DNA of 39,441 nucleotides from CAYFMH01 sp964344775 (GCA_964344775.1 CAYFOO010000007.1:1-39441), one strand, 5' to 3'; positions 29,135-37,680 are shown, counted from the stretch's first letter. The notes: a model not told the origin generated them from the letters alone. Numbers and translations: made by a program.

Positions 29135-30877
29135 ATGTGCGGAATATTTGCCGTCTCAGGTGCAGAAGATGCTGGTAAAGTGGTCCTCGAAGGACTAAAA
29201 AAACTCGAATATCGAGGCTACGACTCCTGGGGAATTTGCGTGAGAAATGAATCAAAAGTCGCCTGTCTCGAAAAAGAAACCGGAAAAATCTCTGACGTAA
29301 AAAAAACTTTTGAAGCTGGAAACGAAGCGATTGGACACTCCCGATGGGCCACTCATGGGGGCGTGACAAAAGAGAATGCTCACCCTCATCAGGCGGGAAA
29401 AGTAACCCTTGTCCACAACGGGATCTTTGAAAACTTCGCCGAAGTGAAGCAGGATTTCCCAAATCATGAATTTTTATCCGAAACCGATTCGGAAGTCATC
29501 GCGGTGCTGATTAATAGTTTTCTCGAAACTGGATCAAATCCTGAAGAAGCCATCCGAAAATCAGCCAAAGAGATCACCGGAAGATTTGCCATTCTGGTCA
29601 TGATCGAAGGAATAGAAGGAATTTTTGCCGCTCGTCGTGGATCACCACTCATTATTGGCCGAAAAAAAGACCAGACTTTTATCGCTTCTGATATTCCGGC
29701 TTTTTTGGCAGAAACTAATGTGGTGAATTATCTAGACGACAATGAAATGGTCCACGTGCACGAGGGGGAGGTTCATTTCTCAGATCTAAGCTCTGGGGAA
29801 GCCAAGAAAAAAAGAGATATAGAAGTTCCCTGGAATGTAGAAGAAGCCGAAAAAGGAGATTTTCCCCACTTCATGATCAAAGAAATCTTTGACCAAAAAG
29901 ATACCATCGCCCGGGCGATAAACCAAAAAGATGAAAATCTCAAAAAAGCCGTAAAATTACTTCAAAAATCTCGAGGGACCTACTTCATTGCCTGTGGGAC
30001 GGCACACAAAGTAGCTGTGACAGCAGAGTACTTTTTCGCAGAAGCTTCTCATCGAAAAATTAACGTCGTTCCCGCCTCGGAAATGCCGTACTTCGAACAA
30101 TTTGTCCGGCCAGATACGGCCATCATTGCGGTTTCTCAGTCTGGAGAGACGGCCGATGTATTGGAAATATTGGAACGAGGAAAAAAAGCCGGAGCCAACA
30201 TCCTTTCGCTGACCAATGTGGAAAGCTCTTCAATTGCCAGAATTTCTGATGTACATTTGCCCATCAATGCCGGTGTGGAAAAGGCCGTCGCTTCGACCAA
30301 GGCGGCGACCAGTCAGATGGCACTCCTTTTTCTTCTGGCTCACGCAGATGCAGAAAAAGCAAACATTGGACGCCAAATGCTCTGGTCTGTGGCCGGAAAT
30401 ATCAACGACCTACTCAATCCTCGATACGAAGAACGAATAAAGAACTTGGCAGACAAAATTGCAGACTGTAACAATCTTTTCATCATTGGACGGGGAACAC
30501 TCTATCCGATGGCCCTGGAGGCAGCGATCAAGATCCAAGAGGTCTCCTGCATCCACGCACAGGGATTTGCTGCGGGAGAGCTCAAGCATGGGCCGATTGC
30601 ATTGATTGAGAAAAGGACCCCTTGTATCGTCCTAGGCGGGGACCCGGAAACAATTTCCAATGCCACAGAATTAAAATCTCGTGGGGCACGAATTATTGGA
30701 GTCAGTGCAGAGAATAATGAAATTTTTGATGAATGGATCCGAGTTCCGGATTGCAATGGAGCACAGGCGATTGCCACGATCGTACCAATCCAAATTTTAG
30801 CTTATCATTTGGCCGTTTTGAAGGGACTAAATCCGGATATGCCGAGGAATCTCGCGAAGAGTGTGACTGTGAAATAA
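29135..30877 (+). CDS. glmS: Glutamine-fructose-6-phosphate aminotransferase (isomerising)
   Basis: A 580-aa GlmS making glucosamine 6-phosphate from fructose 6-phosphate and glutamine, the first step to UDP-GlcNAc and peptidoglycan. The N-terminal Ntn domain starts with nucleophile Cys2 (MCGIF), then LKKLEYRGYDSWG, GHSRWATHG and HNGIFENF. Two SIS domains follow: FIACGTAHKVA, SQSGETADVLE, VEKAVASTKA, and later IGRGTLYPMALEAAIKIQEVSCIHAQGFAAGELKHGPIALI. The C-terminus DMPRNLAKSVTVK is the usual catalytic tail. The 86-base leader is too short for a glmS ribozyme. Confidence 0.97.
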   Translation: MCGIFAVSGAEDAGKVVLEGLKKLEYRGYDSWGICVRNESKVACLEKETGKISDVKKTFEAGNEAIGHSRWATHGGVTKENAHPHQAGKVTLVHNGIFENFAEVKQDFPNHEFLSETDSEVIAVLINSFLETGSNPEEAIRKSAKEITGRFAILVMIEGIEGIFAARRGSPLIIGRKKDQTFIASDIPAFLAETNVVNYLDDNEMVHVHEGEVHFSDLSSGEAKKKRDIEVPWNVEEAEKGDFPHFMIKEIFDQKDTIARAINQKDENLKKAVKLLQKSRGTYFIACGTAHKVAVTAEYFFAEASHRKINVVPASEMPYFEQFVRPDTAIIAVSQSGETADVLEILERGKKAGANILSLTNVESSSIARISDVHLPINAGVEKAVASTKAATSQMALLFLLAHADAEKANIGRQMLWSVAGNINDLLNPRYEERIKNLADKIADCNNLFIIGRGTLYPMALEAAIKIQEVSCIHAQGFAAGELKHGPIALIEKRTPCIVLGGDPETISNATELKSRGARIIGVSAENNEIFDEWIRVPDCNGAQAIATIVPIQILAYHLAVLKGLNPDMPRNLAKSVTVK

Positions 30878-31214
30878 TTCTATTGTTTTGTTATACACCT
30901 CCGCTTTAAAAATTATGAGTATTATGCTTCCACCCTCCATAGTTCTGAACAAAAGCATGCAGTACAACTTTTATCAGAGTTTCACTTTTGATCGTTCTAT
31001 TTAATTTCGATTACGACGGACGGGCCATAGCTTTTGTTCATTCTTCTCTCTATGATTCATCCGACTACGCTCATGGAGCTTCGACGGACAGGATGGAGAC
31101 AAGCTTCGGTGCATTATCAAATTCTGAAATTCAAAAGCGGCGGAGTATAAACAAAAAGAGCGGCCATCAGCCGCTTTTTTAATTGATCATTGTTAATTGT
31201 TCACTGACAACTGA
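30878..31214. other. Intergenic region after glmS with foldback element
   Basis: A 337-bp gap without a credible gene. It contains a foldback at 31060-31088 (TCCG...CGGA outside, GCTC ATG GAGC inside), with CTACGCTC and AGCTTCGAC words. Similar words (CTTCGACAAGCTC) occur in the hairpin loop at 38384-38417. The gap ends in a bidirectional terminator (31159-31180) and a short inverted repeat around ttgttcactgacaact (31192-31208). Confidence 0.5.
31157..31180. terminator. Bidirectional intrinsic terminator
   Basis: AGCGGC (31159-31164), loop CATCA, GCCGCT (31170-31175), with an A-run before and T-run after (31152-31157, 31175-31180). It serves plus-strand transcripts from glmS and the minus-strand 31514-31215 gene. 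Confidence 0.85.
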
Positions 31215-31514
31215 CTAAATGTCTGATCGGAACCAAACTTGCCCATCAGCAGGAGAACTTGGATCGTCTGTTCGACTTTCGTGAACGAGACCACCACTAG
31301 CTTTGATCACCCCACCAGATACTTCCAATTTAGCAGAAGGAGATTGGGTCCCAATCCCAACAAATCCATTTCCAGTGTCTGCGTAGAGCAGAGATCCGAT
31401 CTTACCACCTGCAGTCTCTCCAGACGGAGGGGATGGCCAAGAAATAGCAAGAGCACTTCCCACCATGATGGTAGCTCCCAAAACGAATGCCACAGATTGT
31501 TTCTTCATTTTCAT
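31215..31514 (-). CDS. Secreted short protein with tail-fibre-like repeat
   Basis: Ninety-nine residues with an N-terminal signal peptide (MKMKKQSVAFVLGATIMVGSALA, likely cleaved after ALA). The mature part carries GFVGIGTQSPSAKLEVSGGVIKASGG, the G-I-G-T-x-x-P-x-x-K-L-x-V-x-G unit known from phage tail fibres and bacterial surface proteins with intramolecular-chaperone ends. Here there is only one unit and no chaperone domain, and it ends with DGQVWFRSDI, also typical of such proteins. It may be a small exported surface protein or a truncated remnant of a longer fibre. Confidence 0.7.
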   Translation of the reverse strand: MKMKKQSVAFVLGATIMVGSALAISWPSPPSGETAGGKIGSLLYADTGNGFVGIGTQSPSAKLEVSGGVIKASGGLVHESRTDDPSSPADGQVWFRSDI

Positions 31515-31623
31515 TTAAGAATTAAAAACTAACGACAAGAGTATACGATTTGTTCAAAAAATAGAAAGTCCTTTTTTACGATTTTTTGTTGCGAGCAAAT
31601 TTAAATTATGGTGAAAAATAATA

Positions 31624-31701
31624 AGTTGTAAGTGGGAAGTTGTAGGTTGTAGGGATTAAATTAATTATGCCTTACAACTTACAACCTATAACCTACAACT
31701 T
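31624..31701. repeat. Inverted gttgtag heptad repeat downstream of RNase J
   Basis: gttgtaa/gttgtag units (31624-31655) face cttacaacttacaacctata units (31670-31701), adjoining the RNase J stop codon. It could form a hairpin at the 3' end of its mRNA. Confidence 0.75.
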
Positions 31702-33657
31702 TTATTCCCCAACCATCACCTCAATAATCGGTTCCTTCTTAGTTTTCTGAAAAATAAATTTTTGAGCCGCTATTTTGAGTGGTTTTTCCAGTACTCGGAT
31801 TGGTCGTGCAGGATCGTAGTTTCGATCAAAGCTCTGTCTGATTTCTTTTCCCAAGAGTTTAAAAATCTCATGCTCCATATCCATGTAGAGAAACCCTCTC
31901 GCTCGAATATTCAATTTTTTAATCTTTCCACCTGTTTGCTCGAGTTTGATCATAATAATCCCATTTTCTGACATGAATTTTCGATCTTCTAGCACCTGAT
32001 CATGTACTTTTTCTCCAAGCTCAATGAGTGTTTCTGTTCCGGCTACTCGCTCTTTGTCGGTCATTAACCGAGCATTTTTTGCATTGATCACTACTCCTTG
32101 GCCATTTTGCATGATAAAAGTTTTTTCCTTTTTCAGTTGTAAATTTTCTACGATCAAATCTCGATGCTCGTACCGCATAAAAGGTTCCCCATGAATTGGT
32201 GCAAAATATTTGGGATTGAGTAGTGAGGTCATCAATTTACATTCATCTGCATGGGCATGTCCGGAAACATGGATATCCATCTGTTTGTAATCTATCATTT
32301 TTACTCCTACTTCAGCTAAATTGTTCAAAACTGAAACAATCGCCATTTCATTCCCCGGAATCGGAGAAGAAGAAAAAACCACAGTATCGTTTTCTGTGAG
32401 TTTAATCTTTGCATGGGTTCCCGCTGCCATTCGTGTAAGAGCGGCGAGTTCTTCTCCTTGAGAACCAGTGGAAAGAATGAGAACTTTGTCCGGTGCCATC
32501 TTGTCCGCTGCAGGTCCCATCCTTTGGAGAGAATTCTCTCGACATCGGAGATAATTGAGTTTTTTGGCAATCGCGACATTTCGCTCCATAGATCTACCGG
32601 AGAGAAATACTGTTCGACCGCATCTTTCTGCCGCTTCAATGATTTTTGAAATTCGACCGATGTTCGAAGCAAAAGTAGCCATGATTAGCCGACCTTGTGC
32701 CTGGCAAACGATTTTTTCCAGCGTGTCTTCAATTACAGATTCTGAAAGTGTGTGTCCTGATTTCATGCTGCTTGTAGAATCCACCAGGGCTAGAGCTACC
32801 CCATTTTTTCCAATCTGAGCGATTCGGCCCAAATCGATCGGTTGATCGTCGGAAGGGTTGTAATCAAATTTAAAATCAGAACTGTGCACAATCGCCCCAT
32901 AGGGGGTTTTTGCTACGATCCCTACTCCATCTGGAATGGAATGATTGATGTGAAAAAATTCAAATTCAAATTTCCCCAGCTTAATCTTGGATTTGGGGGT
33001 AATTTCAGAAATTTTTAGTTTGTCGTTGATCCCGTGCTCCTGTCCTTGGGCGAAGATCAATTCTTTCGTCAATCGAGTCGCATACATCGGCGGATACCCA
33101 AGCTCTGGAAGGATGTATGGCACCCCTCCGATGTGATCCAGATGTCCGTGGGTATAAATTATGCCTCGAATTTTCTTTTTGTTTTTGACCAAATAAGAAA
33201 TATCCGGAATCAGTACATCCACCCCCAAATGTTCTGGGGAAGGAAACAAAAATCCGGTATCAATAATCACAATATCATCTCCCCACTCGAGAAACATCAT
33301 ATTTTCTCCTACTTGTTCCATTCCCCCGAGAGGAACTACACGGATATCTCCCACATTTTTTGGGGGAAGAAAATTCGTCGGATGAAACTTTTCTCTCTTT
33401 TCGACGGTTGGTCGATGAAGAAATGGATCGTTCTTCGAAAAGATCGAGGTTTGTGCCCCTTGTGAGTTCGATTTTTTTTGTTGAGACGCATGATTATGCG
33501 TCTTTTTCGTTTTTTTTGTTTTTCCTCCTTTTCCTGATTTTTCGGAATTTGAAGGCTTAGTTGATTTTTGTTTGGAAGAATCGCTAGAAGAACTGTTTTT
33601 TTTGTTGTCTCCAGTAAACCCTTCGTTCGTTAACCACTGCGAAAGTTTGTCTTTCAT
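31702..33657 (-). CDS. rnj: Ribonuclease J
   Basis: A 651-aa metallo-beta-lactamase/beta-CASP RNase with 5'-3' exo- and endonuclease activity in mRNA decay and rRNA maturation. After a ~100-residue Lys/Ser/Thr-rich disordered extension come VVPLGGMEQVGENMMFLEWGDDIVIIDTGF, the metal motif YTHGHLDHIGG, HSIPDGVGI, SGRSMERN, STGSQGEE, and the beta-CASP motif HVSGHAHADE. The C-terminal domain (VRGF-like RARGFLYMD) matches RNase J. The N-terminal extension is longer than in Bacillus enzymes and highly basic, probably RNA-binding. Upstream is a structure-rich 488-bp gap. Confidence 0.95.
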   Translation of the reverse strand: MKDKLSQWLTNEGFTGDNKKNSSSSDSSKQKSTKPSNSEKSGKGGKTKKTKKTHNHASQQKKSNSQGAQTSIFSKNDPFLHRPTVEKREKFHPTNFLPPKNVGDIRVVPLGGMEQVGENMMFLEWGDDIVIIDTGFLFPSPEHLGVDVLIPDISYLVKNKKKIRGIIYTHGHLDHIGGVPYILPELGYPPMYATRLTKELIFAQGQEHGINDKLKISEITPKSKIKLGKFEFEFFHINHSIPDGVGIVAKTPYGAIVHSSDFKFDYNPSDDQPIDLGRIAQIGKNGVALALVDSTSSMKSGHTLSESVIEDTLEKIVCQAQGRLIMATFASNIGRISKIIEAAERCGRTVFLSGRSMERNVAIAKKLNYLRCRENSLQRMGPAADKMAPDKVLILSTGSQGEELAALTRMAAGTHAKIKLTENDTVVFSSSPIPGNEMAIVSVLNNLAEVGVKMIDYKQMDIHVSGHAHADECKLMTSLLNPKYFAPIHGEPFMRYEHRDLIVENLQLKKEKTFIMQNGQGVVINAKNARLMTDKERVAGTETLIELGEKVHDQVLEDRKFMSENGIIMIKLEQTGGKIKKLNIRARGFLYMDMEHEIFKLLGKEIRQSFDRNYDPARPIRVLEKPLKIAAQKFIFQKTKKEPIIEVMVGE

Positions 33658-33703
33658 CTTTTTGTTAAGTTAAAAAATAAAAATTGCTTTGGATTAAAGA
33701 AAT

Positions 33704-33740
33704 TTAAGCCCCCTTTGCGAAGGGGTTCGGGGGATTTTTT
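33704..33740 (+). repeat. GC-rich palindromic repeat
   Basis: CCCCTT TGCG AAGGGG hairpin (33710-33725), followed by TTCGGGGGATTTTTT, allowing an alternative CCCCC/GGGGG pairing. It reads as a terminator on the plus strand but follows no plus-strand gene, so it looks like a dispersed palindrome of the kind often seen in small genomes. Confidence 0.6.
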
Positions 33741-33822
33741 ATACAACCATTAATTTGTGCACAAAAACCCTCTCTTTCGACCATGAGTATCAATATTTTA
33801 AAGCTCAAGACCGAATGGTAAA

Positions 33823-33982
33823 TCTCCCTCTCAAGGGAGACTTGTTTTCTTACAAAGCTGTAAAAGATCAGTTGGCTCAGTTCTTTTGCGAACTTTTTTG
33901 AGCCTAAATTCCTCCTCTCGCCCAACTCTTCTGAATCAGATCTTTTGGGAAAAATTTTTTAATTATCTCATGTGAGAATAAT
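33823..33982 (+). other. Structure-rich intergenic segment, possible ncRNA
   Basis: Nested pairings: TCTCCC (33823-33828)/GGGAGA (33835-33840); AAAAGATC (33862-33869)/GATCTTTT (33939-33946); AGTT (33870-33873)/AACT (33924-33927); GGCTCA (33874-33879)/TGAGCC (33899-33904) enclosing GTTC/GAAC. A T6 run ends at 33960, then comes a further palindrome AATTATCTCA...TGAGAATAATT (33960-33982). No promoter was identified with confidence. Either a small RNA or a decayed repeat element. Confidence 0.4.
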
Positions 33983-34035
33983 TAAATCCGTCGAATTGTA
34001 GCGGAAAACAGCGGAGAAGTCAACACAACTTTGTC

Positions 34036-34054
34036 ATTCCGGCTTGTCCGGAAT
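34036..34054. repeat. ATTCCGG hairpin repeat
   Basis: Perfect 7-bp stem ATTCCGG (34036-34042) / CCGGAAT (34048-34054) with loop CTTGT, preceded by TTGTC. The form is typical of small dispersed palindromes. Confidence 0.65.
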
Positions 34055-34107
34055 CAGACCACAGAAACAAAAACATCCTCAAAACAAAGCTTTAAAAAGG
34101 TTTTAAC

Positions 34108-34137
34108 ATGACAAAAAAGTGTCTTTGTGCTACAAAT
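34108..34137 (+). promoter_or_regulatory. Extended -10 promoter of the MraY/WecA-like gene
   Basis: ATGACA (34108-34113), 17-bp spacer, TGC-TACAAA (34128-34136). The 13-mer TTGTGCTACAAAT (34125-34137) occurs again exactly at 38308-38320. The start codon follows 9 bases later, so the leader would be nearly absent. Confidence 0.5.
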
Positions 34138-34145
34138 TCTTGTGA

Positions 34146-35147
34146 ATGGAACAACTTCAAATTTTTGCTCTGGCAACGGGAGTTTCTGCCATGTTTACAT
34201 TGCTGGCACTAAAAATTTTTCCCTTCTTCCGCTTGCTCGATTTTCCAGAACGATATGGGCTAAAAAGGAAGCCAATTCCCTACCCCGGAGGGCTTATTTT
34301 TCTCCTCTTGTCTTTTGGAATCTTATATTTTGATGCTAAATTTTTGGTGCTTGTTCCGGCCATTTTAGGGCTTGGAATTTTAAGTTTTTGGGATGACCGC
34401 CAACCAATTTCCGCTTATTTCCGAATTTTACTTCACATTTGTATCGCAGCTGGAATTTTCTTTGCTGGGATCCGAATTAATTTTATCGGAAATCCTTTTC
34501 AAGCCACCAATTTTGAATTAGCCGGATACCCTCTTATTTCCTTCATTTTAACGGTGGGATGGATCATCGCCGTACAAAATGCCATGAACTGGTTTGACGG
34601 AATTCGAGGATTGGCGGTTGGTGTTTCAGGAGTTGGTTTTTTGACGCTTGGAATATTGGGACTAATCAGGCCAGAACTTTTCTTTGATCCTACACATATG
34701 TCCCTGACAATGGCTAATTTCTTCCTGGCCGGATGCTGTGCGGGAGGATTTTGGTGGTTTTTGCGAGGGAAAATAATCCTCGGAGACACGGGGTCTCAAG
34801 TATTAGGTTTTTTATTGGCCGGAATGGCAATTTTTTCTGGAGCAAAGATTGCCACCACCCTTCTCGTCCTAGGCCTTCCCATTTTGGACGCAATTTTCGT
34901 AGTTCTCCGACGTATTTTTTGGGACAAAAAATCTCCCATCAAAGGAGATCTCTTTCACCTCCACCACAACCTGGCTCAGATCATTGGAGAGAGGGAGGCC
35001 TCGATTTTTCTTATTTTCCTTTCCGCTCTCTTTGGTGGTGGGGCCATCTTCCTTTTTGGCATGGAAAAACTGATCGCCATCGGAATCATGACCATTTTTG
35101 TCTTTGGTCTCTGTATCTGGACCTACAAAAAGGCTACAAAAAATTAA
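34146..35147 (+). CDS. MraY/WecA family glycosyl-phosphotransferase
   Basis: A 333-aa polytopic protein (about ten transmembrane helices) of the UDP-sugar:polyprenyl-phosphate sugar-1-phosphate transferase family. Typical motifs are KPIPYPGG near the N-terminus, ILSFWDDRQPIS (the D-D pair of this family), NAMNWFDGIRGLAVGVSG (N-x-x-N-x-x-D-G), GDTGSQVLGFLLAG and DLFHLHHNLAQ (the His-rich cytoplasmic loop of the WecA/TagO branch). It probably loads GlcNAc-1-phosphate or a similar sugar on undecaprenyl phosphate for surface polysaccharide. The HLHH loop favours WecA/TagO over MraY. An extended -10 promoter lies just upstream. Confidence 0.9.
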   Translation: MEQLQIFALATGVSAMFTLLALKIFPFFRLLDFPERYGLKRKPIPYPGGLIFLLLSFGILYFDAKFLVLVPAILGLGILSFWDDRQPISAYFRILLHICIAAGIFFAGIRINFIGNPFQATNFELAGYPLISFILTVGWIIAVQNAMNWFDGIRGLAVGVSGVGFLTLGILGLIRPELFFDPTHMSLTMANFFLAGCCAGGFWWFLRGKIILGDTGSQVLGFLLAGMAIFSGAKIATTLLVLGLPILDAIFVVLRRIFWDKKSPIKGDLFHLHHNLAQIIGEREASIFLIFLSALFGGGAIFLFGMEKLIAIGIMTIFVFGLCIWTYKKATKN

Positions 35148-35182
35148 ATCCGAATTCCGCATTCCGAAATCCGAAATTTTTT
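35146..35182. repeat. attccga-type heptad repeat between the transferase gene and rsmA
   Basis: ccgaattccgcattccgaaa followed by tccgaaatttt: degenerate 7-bp units filling the 50-bp gap. Confidence 0.6.
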
Positions 35183-35197
35183 AAACTTTATTTCAAA

Positions 35198-35968
35198 ATG
35201 GTGTTTGCCAAAAAATCTCTCGGCCAAAATTTTCTCCAGAGTACAGAAGTTCGGAAAAAAATTATCAATTCAGCAGGAGAAATCACAGGAAAAAACGTGC
35301 TAGAAATCGGTCCTGGACTGGGATTTTTAACGACTAAATTACTGGCCGCCAATGCCAATGTGACGGCCGTAGAGCTCGATGAACGGGCCATTGAAATCCT
35401 CAATCGAGACTTTGCCCACAAACCGAATTTTCATCTAATTTCTGGAAGCATCCTCGATCTGGATTTAGATGAAATTTGGGGGACAAAAAATTACTGTGTA
35501 ATTGCCAATATCCCGTATCACATCACCTCTCCGATCTTGAAAAGGCTCCTGGCAGAAACCAAAAACCAACCGGAATTTGCTCTCCTGATGGTGCAGAAAG
35601 AAGTCGCCCAAAAACTCTGTGACAAAAAAAACTCCATTCTCAAAACATCGGTCGATGTTTTTGCCGAATCCGAAATTTGCTTTGAAGTTCCACGAGAAAA
35701 CTTCCAACCAATCCCAAAGGTAGACTCGGCCGTGATAAAACTAAATATCCGAGATGTACCACTGGTAAAAAAAGAAATGCAAAAAGACTTCTTCACCGTC
35801 GTAAATGCGGGATTCTCACAAAAACGAAAAAAACTCGGGAATTTTTTGGGAAGTTCCTTCGGGATCCCTGCAGAGCAGCTTCTGGGTGACATCGATCCCC
35901 ATCGTCGAGCAGAAACCCTCGAGATTACAGAATGGATAGCCATCACAGAGCGGTTTCAGGGAATTTAA
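35198..35968 (+). CDS. rsmA: 16S rRNA adenine dimethyltransferase RsmA (KsgA)
   Basis: A 256-aa SAM-dependent enzyme dimethylating the two adjacent adenines near the 3' end of 16S rRNA. It starts AKKSLGQNFLQ (family N-terminus), so I place the start at 35198 although the frame is open far upstream inside the preceding gene. The motifs are VLEIGPGLGFLTTKLL (SAM motif I), VTAVELDERAIEIL, IANIPYHITSPIL (catalytic N-I-P-Y), LMVQKEVAQKL and the C-terminal helical domain with FSQKRKKLGNFLG. It appears co-directional with the upstream transferase, with a repeat between. Confidence 0.95.
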   Translation: MVFAKKSLGQNFLQSTEVRKKIINSAGEITGKNVLEIGPGLGFLTTKLLAANANVTAVELDERAIEILNRDFAHKPNFHLISGSILDLDLDEIWGTKNYCVIANIPYHITSPILKRLLAETKNQPEFALLMVQKEVAQKLCDKKNSILKTSVDVFAESEICFEVPRENFQPIPKVDSAVIKLNIRDVPLVKKEMQKDFFTVVNAGFSQKRKKLGNFLGSSFGIPAEQLLGDIDPHRRAETLEITEWIAITERFQGI

Positions 35969-35999
35969 AAAAAATACAGCAGTCATTTCCAAAAGCTGC

Positions 36000-36028
36000 T
36001 TGTTTTTCATTCTTTTTTGTGGTATAAT
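36000..36028 (+). promoter_or_regulatory. Promoter of the 36084 gene
   Basis: TTGTTT (36000-36005), 17-bp spacer, extended -10 TGG-TATAAT (36020-36028). Leader about 48 nt. Confidence 0.7.
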
Positions 36029-36083
36029 GAGAAGATAACCGAGAAATCGGAAAATCAATCCTAATATTTAATCATTTAAAAAA

Positions 36084-37625
36084 ATGGCAGGACCAGAAAA
36101 ATCGGAACCGGTAGAAAAAGCTGCTTCAAAGACAGATAAAGCCAAAAAACTTAACGATGCAGTAGCTGTGGATCCAAAAAAGGCCGCAGAAGAAGGAGCC
36201 GCCACTGCAGAAGAAATGGCAGCAGCTGCACCTGAAGCACTCTCAGAGAAAGCCCAAGCCGCAGTTGATGAGATAACAAAATACCTTGCTGAAAATGGAA
36301 AAAATATTTTAAAAAAAGCAGAAAAAGGTGCTCCCTTTAATTTAGGAGGCAGTCTCCGGGGGGTAAGGTTAGAGGTTGGACAAGAAGGAACTCTGATGGA
36401 TGCAGATATTACTTATGGTATCAAGGAATGGAAAAATCTTAAACGGGGTGAACAGGAAGCTGTCCGAGATGAACTCAATAAATTGTACGCTGAAAAGAAG
36501 CTAGGAACAATCCCTATTCCTCCAGCAATAAAACCTGCTTCTGCACCAGACGCAGGCTCCGGAAATGACGTTGCTGAAGAATTTGCCGCAGCAAGCACTG
36601 ATCCAGATGCAGAAACATCTATTAATGCTCCAGACACAACTCCAAACGCAGGTTCTGGAAATGATGTTGCTGAAGAATTTGCCGCAGCAAGTACTGATCC
36701 AGAGGCAGCACAGGCTGTAGTCACTTCCACAGCAGCTCCAAATGCAGGTTCCGGAAATAATGTTGCTGCACAATTTGCCGCAGCAAGCACTGATCCAGAG
36801 GCAGCACAGACTGAAGAGGATGCTAGTCCAGAGCCACAAGGAAATGGAGGAGTAAATACAGAAGTTCCTCTCGCTCCAGCTGCAGGACCAGAAACTTCTG
36901 AAGAACCAGAATCAACAGAAGAAATCCCACAAGAAGATCCAAACAACCCAGAACCTGAAATCGACTGGGACTGGACTGGTGGAGAGAATATGACAAATCT
37001 AGGAAAAGCTCTAGATCTGAAGAAAGATACCACAGAACCTCCTGAAGCAAAAAAATTAAAAGACCAACTAGGCGGAAGTGATACTGTGAGAGTAGTAACC
37101 CAAAATGATCCGCTACGAATCCGAGCAGAAAATGGAGAAAAACTTGGTCTTGCTCCAAAAGGATCTGAACTTCAGTTGGTACTTACCAATGGAAATCCAG
37201 AAGTAAAAATGGTAAAAAAACACCCAATGGTAAAAGTCAAAAAAGGAGATCTCGAAGGATACGTCAGTCTCCACTACGTGGAAGCAGTGAAAAAAACAGC
37301 GGAAGCTCCGGCGGAAAAAGTGAAATGGGAAGAGAACGAAGAAGCTGAGAAATTATTAGAAGAAGGCGGAGTTATTATAAACAAGAAGGCTGGAACAATC
37401 ACTGCTGGAAACCTAGACTTTCCCATCGGGGATAAAACAGAAATAGTAAAATTTCGCCAAAAAAAAGATCACGTTCTCATCGGTATAAAAGAAAAGGGCT
37501 TCCCGTCGTTAATCCTGGAGGTCACCGCAGAAAAAATTTCAAAAAGAACTACCGATGGGCCTGTAGTTTTGGCCACAAAGGTAGATGGAAACTGGGTAAA
37601 AAAAGAAGCAGACAAAGCTAGTTAA
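36084..37625 (+). CDS. Repetitive acidic protein with SH3-like domain
   Basis: A 513-aa protein of unknown family. Residues 1-150 are Ala/Glu/Lys-rich and helical. Residues ~155-250 hold three 32-aa tandem repeats built on PNAGSGNDVAEEFAAASTDP. A Pro/Glu-rich linker follows (251-300). Residues ~335-410 (DTVRVVTQNDPLRIRAENGEKLGLAPKGSELQL ... VKVKKGDLEGYVSLHYVE) look like a bacterial SH3 (SH3b) domain. A second beta-rich region (about 440-510) ends the protein. No signal peptide is visible, so surface exposure is not shown. It is a single-gene unit with a clear promoter and terminator. A structural or adhesion role is only a guess. Confidence 0.6.
   Translation: MAGPEKSEPVEKAASKTDKAKKLNDAVAVDPKKAAEEGAATAEEMAAAAPEALSEKAQAAVDEITKYLAENGKNILKKAEKGAPFNLGGSLRGVRLEVGQEGTLMDADITYGIKEWKNLKRGEQEAVRDELNKLYAEKKLGTIPIPPAIKPASAPDAGSGNDVAEEFAAASTDPDAETSINAPDTTPNAGSGNDVAEEFAAASTDPEAAQAVVTSTAAPNAGSGNNVAAQFAAASTDPEAAQTEEDASPEPQGNGGVNTEVPLAPAAGPETSEEPESTEEIPQEDPNNPEPEIDWDWTGGENMTNLGKALDLKKDTTEPPEAKKLKDQLGGSDTVRVVTQNDPLRIRAENGEKLGLAPKGSELQLVLTNGNPEVKMVKKHPMVKVKKGDLEGYVSLHYVEAVKKTAEAPAEKVKWEENEEAEKLLEEGGVIINKKAGTITAGNLDFPIGDKTEIVKFRQKKDHVLIGIKEKGFPSLILEVTAEKISKRTTDGPVVLATKVDGNWVKKEADKAS
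36546..36833 (+). repeat. Three 96-bp tandem repeats in the 36084 gene
   Basis: Unit starts at 36546, 36642 and 36738, exact 96-bp period (32 codons). The AGSGNDVAEEFAAASTDP part is nearly invariant, while the last ~12 codons of each unit vary. Confidence 0.85.
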
Positions 37626-37654
37626 TTTTGTTTTTAAAACTAAAAACACACTAG

Positions 37655-37680
37655 AAAAAGTGCCTAACGGCACTTTTTTT
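37655..37680 (+). terminator. Intrinsic terminator of the 36084 gene
   Basis: AGTGCC (37659-37664), loop TAAC, GGCACT (37669-37674), followed by a T-run and preceded by a matching A-run. Confidence 0.9.

Noticed and set aside
30988..31182. 64-codon plus-strand ORF after glmS
   Set aside because: It runs through a foldback element and into the terminator. No ribosome-binding site or protein pattern.
33704..33925. 73-codon minus-strand ORF ending in NPPNPFAKGA
   Set aside because: Its C-terminus is the translation of a GC-rich palindromic repeat and the rest covers nested hairpins. No family match.
34733..35197. 155-codon N-terminal extension of rsmA
   Set aside because: It overlaps the last part of the WecA-like gene out of frame. 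RsmA homologues begin at the AKKSLGQNFL segment.
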